A DNA stretch of 64,000 nucleotides from Ornithodoros turicata (lineage: Eukaryota; Arthropoda; Arachnida; Ixodida; Argasidae), in the NCBI RefSeq assembly GCF_037126465.1, contig NW_026999353.1, positions 434,001 through 498,000 on the forward strand, written 5' to 3'. Numbering within the stretch: the stretch's first letter is position 1; every line of letters begins with the position of its first letter. Below, piece by piece: positions 55,702 to 64,000 of the stretch. The notes beneath the pieces are model-generated. The model saw nothing but the letters and a program-made list of their open reading frames with translations, was not told the origin of the DNA and ran no database searches. Both the position numbers and the translations under genes were made by a program.

Positions 55702-55979
55702 GTGCTCAAGATCGCACAACCTGCTTTCAGTGCGGAAACTCTCTTTGCAGTTGGAGCGATGAGGACGACCCATTATCTGAACACGCCAGGTGGTACAGAG
55801 ACTGTCCTTACGTCATTCTGCAGCTTGGTGATGAGGCTATCGAGAACATTAGACGGGAACACAGCAATACACTGGCAGCGGTAATTTACCCTCCGCCCGC
55901 GATAAAGCTGCCCAACCTAGAGGAATCTAGTGAATCAAGCCCTTGTACAACCGCAGCGTGTACCGTGCTAATAGCATGA
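55702..55979 (+). pseudogene. IAP-type BIR exon (second half of a BIR domain)
   Basis: After an acceptor (TCTCCGCGCAG, ending 55701) the frame encodes AQDRTTCFQCGNSL and then EHARWYRDCPYV. The zinc ligands fit the BIR pattern C-x2-C-x16-H-x6-C exactly, with the usual DDP-x-x-EH word. BIR domains bind caspases or IAP-binding-motif peptides and define inhibitor-of-apoptosis proteins. The exon may end at AGCG|GTAATT (55880) or read through to the stop at 55977-55979. The N-terminal BIR half (the R--SF--WP and AGF-YTG words) is not found in the 400 bp upstream, so a separate exon is expected. The only RING in the window with IAP character is at 26.3 kb. Intact status cannot be judged from one exon. 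Confidence 0.7.
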
Positions 55980-56740
55980 GACACACATTGCACGTTGTAG
56001 CTCAGTTGGGGCAGGTTGCTTTGGGGTGTTTGTTTACATCCTTCTATCACTGTACTTGGTGGACATTTCCCCCTGCAAGCGCTCCTCCTTCACTATGCAT
56101 ACTGAAGATCCTAAGTTGTCTTGTTCTAAATTTGGTGAATATTTTTCGAATGCTTTACTTCGTTGTACACTGCACCTTCCCGTTGTTGTTTTGTCGTACG
56201 CATTTTCTGCATGCTTTTCTGCTGTGCATAGTGTCCGTTCCTGGTGGTTTTGTTATAAATATATCACTGAATGCTTTGCGGTTGGAACAACAACAACTTT
56301 ATTTTTTCTTTGAAGGGAGGTTCATCGCCAGAGGCGATACTCTACCCCATTGCTGGTAGGGATGCAGGGAATGAAATAACGAGCCCCTTCACAATAACGA
56401 CCGAAGTCCGATGGTGTCCAGAAATGTCAAAAGAGCTTTGAGCGCAGATCGTTGCTGGGCTGGATTGCGCCAGGGACCAAGCAATCTCCGCATATCTTGC
56501 GAGTCTTAAAATCAATAAAGTAGGAACATGCCTTTGGTCACTCGGAGTCCAGCAACTCGAGTGGGCGTAACCTTCATCCAGTGTCGCATTTATAAGCGGA
56601 CGCTCTCAGTGGTAAATAATACAGCCATGGTCATGGTGAAATGGAAAAAGTGCCGTCTTTCCATGGTCTCGTGTACTATGTAGATATTACAGGGAATGAG
56701 TCATGAAAATTCAAAAACAAAAATGGAAAGTCACTCATAT
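55980..56740. other. No gene recognised
   Basis: This is the spacer between the BIR exon and duplication copy B. Frames here are hydrophobic T-rich translations without support. Confidence 0.45.
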
Positions 56741-57761
56741 TCAATCGCACAACAGGAATAGCAGTTACCCGAATTCAATACCGAACGAAAATTTTTGTTT
56801 CCGTTTCTGTTTCCGGTAGTCGAGGACCGTGGTATGCGTTTCCGTTATCGTTACCATCTCAAATTTCGGTAGTATACCGTTTCTGTTTCGTTTATCATTA
56901 CCGTTACCCGTCCCTGCCATCAATGTCCGACTCATTAAACTTTTTTCTGTCTTTTTTGTTCTGCGCGATGAAGCTGTGCACGCGGTGTTACATTAAAAAA
57001 AAAGAATTCTTTTTACAAAATAAGGTAAAGCAGAAATAAAGGAGGAAAGGTCAGCCAGGCAGCACGCCGGCCTGCTATTCCGGCTTGAAAAAAGGCGTAT
57101 GTCATGCTCCTGGGTTTTGTTCAATTCACCCTAGGTCACACCCTCATAAAAGATTCTAACAGGGCATTCATGTTGAGTAGTCACATGCCTATGCATATCA
57201 CATTTTGCATATGCGTTATTCGAGGAAACTCAGCTGCAATTACTTTACAGCGACATTACTTTTAATTTATCCGTTTGCGATTTTTCGACTTATCCCCTTA
57301 TTGCATAGAGAGGCTCAATTATGGGTGGTGGACGCTGCCATCTTGCTTATCTGTCCTCATTGCCAAGTTCTCCGTTGAATTTGTTATCGAGAAGAGATGA
57401 CCTTCGTCGAGACTACAAACTTTCGTAGTATATTTTGAACTCGTCCTCTTGTCATTATTCAACTATGAAGTTCGCATGTTGTCCTATTTTCTCTTTCTAA
57501 CGGGACAATAGCGTCACATTAGTATTGAGAGGCAGAAGGCACTGGGGGAGCGTCGGGTGACATTTGGAAGAAAGAACATTAAATTGGAATGTATCATTCA
57601 CGTTAGAAGATTGTGGTAGCGGCGGCAGATTTCGCATTGTCCAGACAAATCAGTCTTTATTTTCCCATGGAGTCGCTGGTCGCGTGATCTGTTTTTCTTT
57701 ATCCGACGCTCACTCTCATGCGTAGTGCAACGTCAGCACGTAGCGTGCTTTTTCCACACCC

Positions 57762-58127
57762 CTATCGCCTGATTGGATGGAGATGGATGGGAGAACCATC
57801 CCGACTTTCTGTGCCATGAAACTTTCGGTATAGACCAAGAAGTACGACCTCAAACGGTATCTCAGCGTTAATTGCGCTCGACTGGAAGGAACGTCTCATG
57901 TTGCCGATGCTCGAGGCATTTGCCTCTTTTATTGTAAAATTATGTTGCCACAACTTGATGTCTGGGTTTGTACCGGTGCTGCGGAAACGAAGACGTGTAC
58001 CGTAGGTGCCAACTTGTAGTTGCGCTGTAACCGCTACACGCAACGCTTGTTGGTCATTCGTCTCTAATGTCATTACATCGATGACACCACAGTGATACAC
58101 GCACTCAAGATACGACGTTTTAAACAA
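57762..58127 (-). pseudogene. Truncated twin of the 25.5-26.2 kb frame
   Basis: This is a 121-codon frame, about 85 percent identical in protein to the C-terminal part of the 218-codon frame in copy A. It is cut at 58127 by the insertion that begins TAATAATAATAATT. Confidence 0.4.
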
Positions 58128-58494
58128 AAATAATAATAATAATTAAACAAAAAATAAACGAGAAAAGGCAACAGGCCTTTTCTCGTTTCAGCCAGATCAA
58201 AATCCCCACTGACCCACAAGGACGATGACCCCACTCCTGGACCTGACACAAAAACGCTCTGGAATTTCCCCAATTGACAACCGCCAGGTGGCAGGAATTT
58301 CCCCCAACCGACCACGTCATTCTCAAGCCCCTTATCAGCCTCGTGGGCACATTTAGCTCTTTTGTCCCGAAGAAGGCGGAGCTTCCGCCGTAACGTAGAC
58401 ATCCTCCCTAACTTTTATGATTTTTAAGTTTTAATAAACCCCTTTTTTGTTACTTCCCCTACTTTCTTCTTCTGTCTCCCATTTATTTCAACTA
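58128..58494 (+). mobile_element. Retroelement 3' tail with hairpins
   Basis: The insertion holds a perfect 14-bp hairpin (58157-58190, stem AAACGAGAAAAGGC), a GAAGAAG-hairpin-CGTAACG module at 58369-58396, and a TTTTAATAAACCCC poly(A)-type signal near 58430. I infer a Penelope-like or related 3' end; no coding part remains. Confidence 0.4.
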
Positions 58495-58498
58495 TATA

Positions 58499-58514
58499 TA
58501 TATATATATATATA
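58499..58514. repeat. (AT)n microsatellite
   Basis: The homologue of the AT run at 26935-26952. Confidence 0.9.
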
Positions 58515-59162
58515 TCACTTTTTCTATGAAATCAGTTGCAATATAGCATATGCAACGCCATCGCGACGTCTTGTGACGCTTCCTTTTCCGACATGAAACT
58601 CGTCGAAATTTGTCTCAATGTAGTGAACAGGAAGGTCTGATTGACATGCAGATAAGTTCGCGCGTTTGAACAAACGGTTTCGCGCCGACTCAAGCTTCCA
58701 CTGAAGACCGGCGCGGCGAGTGTCTTGCCATCCCGCAGTGGTTCGGCTCCTCTCAAGCTTCGTCGGCACCGAAGGAACTGCGGCACCGGACTGCAACTCC
58801 CTGACTGCCGTATAAAAATGGCCGTAGCAGAGAAGTGTGTATTGCTATCAAGCAGGCGAACTGACTGTGGTGGTAGTTCCCTTTCGACTGACACTAACTG
58901 CAGCGTAAAGTAATATTGTACGAGTAAAAAACTGCAGCGTAAAGCTCAAAGAAAAGATCTTCCTGTAATAGAACCGCAAGCGCTACTGCCCCGACGACCT
59001 TGTTATCGGCCGCGCGTTCAGAGACACGGCCCACCCAGGGGCGGACCGCGTTATCAAGGGGCCCTTCTCCAAATCTGAAGGGTCGGCTCCCTTTCGCCTC
59101 CCTCCACCGCGGAGGATCAATACGCGGATTTGAAGGGAGACCAAAGCTCTAACTATATAAAT

Positions 59163-61270
59163 ATTGGCATCGGACCGGAAAACCACAGACTGGCTTCCTC
59201 TAACGTTTCACACGTACTAAACTAAGGCTATGTAGATGCCCGCTCTACAGCAATATGATCTCTAGATTAATATATGTGCTGGACATCACCATGCAGCGAA
59301 CGAAGACTTGCCGAAAGTTGCGTACGTGACAACGGCACACTCTACTTGGTTCCCGAAAAGTGAAGCACATCGGTACCTCTATCATCTTCAAAGAGGACCG
59401 AAGAAGTCTGCCATCGTCTTGCAAAGTGCACAGCTCCCAGCACAGCTCTGTCTCAACGAAGAGCGCGACGAACCCCTGCTCGAACAAGATATAGCACTTC
59501 AGCTACACTACGGACGCGGCCACCCTGTGCTGCAATGCAGCGAGAAATCCACACCTAATAGTTAATCTCAACTGCCAGAAGGAGGAACTGTTTCCTATCG
59601 TGATGCGGGACGGCAGGCTGAAAGAGTGTTTGAATAACAGCCCACCGAATGCGTGACACTCCGAACAGGACTTTGTGCCACAGCGTATCGGGCACAAGGC
59701 ACTGATGAAACGCGTGTTCTGCAGTTTCGTGACAAACACAGAATGGACAGAAAGGAGTGGCGACTCCGTACCGAGCCAGACGGTCCGGAAGCGGTAAAAC
59801 GCCGTGTGCCCTTTGTGCGTCCAACCAGCCCGCGGTGACAATCCGCCAAGTAATCTGCCCGGGCGCAAAAGGCCCACAGCCGCTGGAGGCATGGGGAGTA
59901 GCTCCAAGAGGGATTTGTACAGACGCTTCACGGTCCACGTAGAAATGCGTTCACCAGGGTAGGACTCACGCAGGTGCCGCATTGAGGAGACATACTCCTT
60001 GAGGTGGGGTGCGACAAACTCAGAACGAGGTCTACTCAGCGAAAAAGCTGAAAAAAACCTGACATCAGGACCCAGGAGGAACTGTAACAGATCATTGGCA
60101 GGCTGGCACGGCTCCATGAGCGCATCAAAAGTACCTTTAAGACCAAGGGCAAGACACTTGGTCTCTATATGCGGAACCCGTAGGCCACCTAACTCCCGCT
60201 GCAGGCACATGCGGGCGCGTGACACCTATTCCACGCTGCCACCCCAGATGCAACGGAAAGATGTGCGAGTAGCAGCCACCAAGGTCTGACGAAGGGGAAT
60301 AACGACATTGCCATGGTACCAGTACTTGCTGAAAAACCATGAGGTGGCAAGACGGGCTCCACACGTGATAGGGAGCACCAAACCTCTGAGATCAGCGAGA
60401 ACAGGGACACTGCGCTGATGCCTCCTCAGCCACGAGGACGGCGACAGTCCGCAACTATTAAAGTTATATCCTAGTATGCGAACATCGTCTCTACCAGGAA
60501 TGCCAAAGGGGCGGACACGACGGGGTAGCATTAAGGAAGAGCAAAGCACTCTTCGCCCGATTAATGCGCGCACTTGACACGTTGCCATAGGCATCTCAAA
60601 CACCTAAGACAGCGGCAACAGAAGCTTCATCTCTAAGCATTAGAGACAGGTCATCCGCGTATATAAAAAGCGGAAGAGCTGTGGAGCCAGGTAGCTTGAG
60701 CACACGCGAATAAAGTAAACTTGCAAGGGAATCCAAAAGTGGACTAAAGACCATGGCGTACAGTGCAGGTGACAAACGACAACACTGCCGCATACCGGAC
60801 TTTATCGGACAACTGTCAGACCGAGCACCATTTAGCCCAATTGCAGCTGAAGCTCCGGCGTACAGAGTTCTGATCCAGTCAATAACAGAAACAGGGAAAC
60901 AAAAAACGTGCAGGACCTGGTACATGTACCCATGGTGTCGAAAGCCTTCTCTTGGTGCGAGTTGGATGCGACTATGGGCCCAATAAAGGCCATCACGCAA
61001 CCTAGAAGCATGCAGCTGCAGGGACCGTCCGGGGACATCGCAGACCTGCCAAGGAGGAATAACAAGGCCCAGAACGGCATAAGTTCGCTGCAATAGCACG
61101 TTAGAAATAATCTTATAGTCAGTATTCAATAGAGACACGGGCCTATAAGCGTTCCGATCGTGCCTACGTGACTCGTCTATGCAGAGCAAGATACTAATAT
61201 ATTCAATAGCTGCTTGGCGGCGACCTTTTGTGTCATTTCATGTGCGACAGCGTTAGTATCTTGCTCTGCA
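59163..61270 (-). pseudogene. L1/Tx1-like LINE, RT to C-terminus (copy B)
   Basis: Minus-strand frames in order: 61189-60596 holds AYRPVSLLNTDYKIISN (fingers), a degraded motif B (CRLSPALYAMVFSPLLDSL) and motif C LFIYADDLSLML. 60603-60226 holds RILGYNFNS and the thumb region. 60225-59503 and 59938-59555 hold GGLRVPHIETKC, the finger CPFCVCHETAEHAFHQC and the C-terminus. At least two frameshifts separate them. The 3' end is GATGCCAATATTTATATAG at 59163. The 5' end carries a short inversion at 61196-61270 (see findings). It is the fuller twin of the 29.2-30.5 kb copy. Confidence 0.8.
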
Positions 61271-61304
61271 GTCAATATATATATATGTTTGTTTTGAGGG
61301 TCAT

Positions 61305-61345
61305 CGTGCACCTTGCATCTTGCATCTTTGCATCTTGCATCTTGG
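61305..61345 (+). repeat. Short tandem TTGCATC repeats
   Basis: Four to five copies of (T)TTGCATC run into TTGGCATCATAGTGG. On the LINE sense (minus) strand they read GATGCAA and resemble slippage of the GATGCCAA 3'-end word of the L1/Tx1-like family. Confidence 0.7.
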
Positions 61346-61379
61346 CATCATAGTGGAAGACCAGCCATATCTGTTGGCT

Positions 61380-61741
61380 GGCCCCCTTTAACTCAACGAA
61401 AAGGATTTTAGGAAACATCTTCCCGGAAGCAACACCGCAGGCAATGCTCCCCCGACGACCGTTTTACGGGCCGCGTATTCCGACACACGGCCCACCCGGG
61501 GGCGGACCGCGGACCCTCTCCGGTATATGAGGGACCGGCTCCCATTTGCCTCCCTCCACCGCTTACGCGGAAAAGGATGTAAGAAAACATCTTCCCGGAA
61601 CAGCACCGCAAGCGGTACTGACCCGACGACCAATGCGCCGCAAGATCAATGCGCGGATTTGAAGGGAGACCAGATCATATCAAAAGGATATCGGAAAAGG
61701 ATCTAAGCAAAGATCTTACCAGAACAGCACCGCAAGCGGTA
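61380..61741 (+). repeat. Dispersed 'CGGAACAGCACCGCAAGCG' units, tandem
   Basis: Three partial or full units lie in tandem, homologous to 30600-30835. Copy B retains about 95 bp (from AAACATCTTCCCGG to GGGGGCGGA) that copy A has lost. Confidence 0.7.
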
Positions 61742-62944
61742 CACTCTAAACCCAAATACGCTTATTGTGCCCCTTACGAGAAAAAAACGGCTATTTTAGG
61801 CGTTGTTTCCGAAAATCATAGGCGAGACAAATTTTCCCAGCCTTTTATAGCGGTATAAACCCATTTGTAACCCTTATCAGGCGGCACCTCGCTCTTCAGC
61901 AGAAATGTGCCGCCTATTGTGCCCCTTACACGGTTGCTCTTCCCTCTCTGCCTCATACATTCTCCTCACCGAACCAACCGAACAGCCCGCGTCTTCAAAT
62001 GCGTTGTCACATCACTGCGCTGCGCAACGTAGTCCTCCACTATTTTATTGTGCTGACGTGTTAGCTTTAATAATTCACGTTGCTTGATAGGGTACGCAAT
62101 GTACTTTTAGTTTAGCATGGTCCATAGACAGTTGACGGCCTACTAGTTGACAAAGGTGAAGTGGCGTCAAAGTAGCATCCGGCGGACGACCACAGGCGTC
62201 CCTGCCTTGCTTTTCGAATGCATCGGCGCGAACGGTGCGTGCTCTGCCTGTGCAACCTCGGCCGGCAGGATTCTGAAGGTAAGAAATGTGATTACGTCTC
62301 ATTTTGTAACGATTAATGCGTATGAGATGCTCCCACAGTATTTGGAAAGCCTGCCAGACCAAAAAGCATAGGCTGTGATGCGATACGATATTCACATCAG
62401 TGCGCGTTTGCTGACGAGCATGGCCGGTTGGCAGCGAAGTGTAAAGTGCCAAATTGAAAGGGCAAGATTAGAGCTCCGTCTCTCTGCAGAGCTCTAAGTA
62501 TTATTACTAATATTCCCCTGAGATTACCAGTAAGTTTTTGGGACCACGTCGTAGTGTGCATGGCCCCTCCTTGCGACATAATTGCCTGTAATTTGGGTTC
62601 CGTTGTTCCGCAGCGTTCTGCAGACTCTGCGTACAGTGCTTGAGTAATAAACAGGTACGGTAGAGCTTGCTGTGCCTGGTTATTACTTAGCTACCATAGT
62701 TATTCGCAGGATTTATGGTATTCGCGGAAGCCGCGAAACAGATCACAGACAGCTATGTTGGAAGCAATACATTTTCGGATGGGTCACCTAAAGCGAGGGG
62801 GAGTGTTTGGATTTGTTGTTCGATTACCAGAATACAGAGCGGCAGCAGCGAAAATAAGGACTACGAAACGAAATTACGTGTCAAGGAAGAGGACTAAAAT
62901 TGTGGGAGGCACTTAGGTGTCCTTGCGTGCGTCAATGCGAAAGC
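61742..62944. other. No gene recognised
   Basis: Short frames only. A donor-like AAG|GTAAGAAA follows the plus-strand frame beginning 62147, but no acceptor or domain supports an exon. Confidence 0.4.
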
Positions 62945-63215
62945 ATTAGCGTTGACTAATTAATGATCTTAATTATTTGACTAATTGGTGTTGACTAATG
63001 ATGTCATTGTGGTCACCGGATTAGTGTTGACCAATTAATGAGGGTTAATCAGTTCACTAATTAGTCGTGACTAATTAGTGACTGTTAATTAATTGACAAA
63101 TTAGTGATAGTTAATTAGATGACTAATTAGTGGCAGTTAATTAGTTGAGTAATTAGTGTTTACTAATTGGTGTTAGTTAATTAGTTGACTAATTATTAAT
63201 GGTTAACTAGGTGGA
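62945..63215. repeat. AT-rich satellite of TTAATTAGTTGACTAATTAGTG units
   Basis: About eight irregular units of 30-36 bp are built from TTAATTAG, TTGACTAATT and AGTG. TTAATTAA-like palindromes occur in most units. The unit order is not regular enough, nor are there unique spacers, for a CRISPR array. Confidence 0.85.
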
Positions 63216-63904
63216 TATTTTCTGGTGACAACCTGCCTCTACCCCATATCATCGTCATCATGCATTTCTCTCTCTCTACCCGTGAGGCAAGAAATGATTT
63301 CGCACTAAAACAATAAAGACGGGCACAGTGCACACAGCCACCAAGCAGTGGAGTCGCGCCACTTCGTTGACGTGATCGTTATTGCCTCACGCACTATCTG
63401 GAATATGTTGTGATTTTACGTTATTGTTAGATGGACACGTTGAGACGCCAAAAACAGCAACCAGATCGAAAATTGAGCAGGCCAGATTGGGATAAAAGAA
63501 CGCCGTGATGATCCGTAAGATCCCCAGCAGGTCGGGTCGCACAACCAGAGATGAAGTATACCTAACCTGGCGAGACATAAAATCTGTGTAGCTGTAGTGG
63601 CCACATGTGTTAACCGAGGTGAACGCATTACCATGCAGTATCAAACAAACCAATTGAGTTTACCAGGCGCTCCAGCGCTCTGTTCGCCTGCCTGCCGTGC
63701 TGGCGGTCTATCGTACACTTAAATCTCCTGCAAAAATTAAGTTCCGATTTCCATAAAAAACAACAACAACAAAACGTGTCAATTCTGCGAAAAAAAAATC
63801 CAAGCGCTGACTGCAGCGCACGGCATCCACCATCCTACCCTCGGTGTCTGTGTCGAACCACCTGATGGATCCCCGAAACGGCTGAAAAACTAAAATTGCC
63901 ACAC
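63216..63904. other. No gene recognised
   Basis: Short unsupported frames. A CTCTCTCTCT run lies near 63268. Confidence 0.4.
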
Positions 63905-64000
63905 TGTATTGTCATCAACCAGCAGAGCTTCCTATGGAGGTAGTCCCCTTTGGACTGACGCTAACTTTACGTTACAGTCCTACAAGCTAGATAACAACAC
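63905..64000 (-). mobile_element. 3' end of an L1/Tx1-like LINE entering from the right
   Basis: The last 90 bases match 46930-47025 closely (words GGAGGTAGTCCCCTTTGGAC and AACTTTACGTTACAGTCC). This is the 3' UTR of the 2.6/46.9-kb subfamily. The coding part lies beyond the window. Confidence 0.75.

Larger units (their letters stand above)
56741..61741 (+). repeat. Segmental duplication, copy B
   Basis: This is the partner of 24482-30835, same strand and same block order. Unique to B are 58128-58494 (an inserted retroelement tail) and the full-length middle of the L1/Tx1-like LINE. Missing from B are the RING-exon segment and the Jockey/CR1-group RT piece of copy A. The junction between the 58495-58553 block and the 58556 block is direct, which shows that about 1.6 kb present in A is absent here. 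Confidence 0.8.

Noticed and set aside
62075..62452. 125-codon minus-strand frame as a gene
   Set aside because: No domain, no splice partner and no similarity I recognise.
62945..63215. CRISPR-like repeated array
   Set aside because: Units vary in length, spacers are not unique, the context is eukaryotic and no cas genes exist.

Overview
The window is metazoan nuclear DNA and almost certainly arthropod. A hard tick or a related arachnid is my best guess. The reasons are spliceosomal introns with GT..AG borders, a tRNA-derived SINE resembling the tick Ruka family, many decayed non-LTR retrotransposons (LINEs), several MITEs, a Tigger/pogo relic, microsatellites, and very low density of host genes. 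I see no bacterial operons, rRNA genes or CRISPR arrays. The species call is inference.

Layout. 1-7 kb: two back-to-back L1/Tx1-like LINE fragments on the minus strand, a small third relic, and GAACCG-rich filler. 8.8-16.6 kb: a composite DNA transposon whose left half recurs as a 2-kb inverted arm and whose right end recurs as a direct copy. A CR1-like RT relic and a 39-bp hairpin lie between them. 16.6-24.5 kb: a SINE, two MITEs and a scrambled RT/RNase H element. 24.5-30.8 kb and 56.7-61.7 kb: collinear copies of one segmental duplication. It is associated with two pieces of inhibitor-of-apoptosis (IAP) type genes: a RING exon at 26.3 kb and a BIR exon at 55.7 kb. 31-34.75 kb: a CR1-like LINE on the minus strand. 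34.75-45.47 kb: a 10.7-kb TTAA-flanked transposon inserted into ORF1 of that LINE. 45.5-48 kb: the 5' remainder of the LINE with a 2A-like motif, a Tigger relic and a LINE fragment. 49-54 kb: a CpG-rich region, an unidentified helical ORF, a C-terminal relic of a protein-primed DNA polymerase B (Polinton/adintovirus type), duplicated repeats, a MITE and an RT relic. 62-64 kb: an AT-rich satellite and one more LINE 3' end.

The most interesting object is the 10.7-kb element. It carries two convergent genes whose candidate poly(A) signals lie about 270 bp apart. Gene 1 (plus strand) joins a Mutator/Kolobok-like DDE transposase to a YqaJ-type exonuclease. It is broken by a 50-bp micro-insertion, a frameshift and a pyrimidine-rich insertion. 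Gene 2 (minus strand) reads as an intact three-exon gene for a 234-residue SGNH hydrolase with a C-terminal CCHC zinc knuckle. The reading frame of the host LINE continues exactly across the two TTAA sites, which fixes both the element borders and the target-site duplication.

Most other open frames are relics or chance. Apart from the SGNH gene I can defend no complete protein-coding gene in the window.
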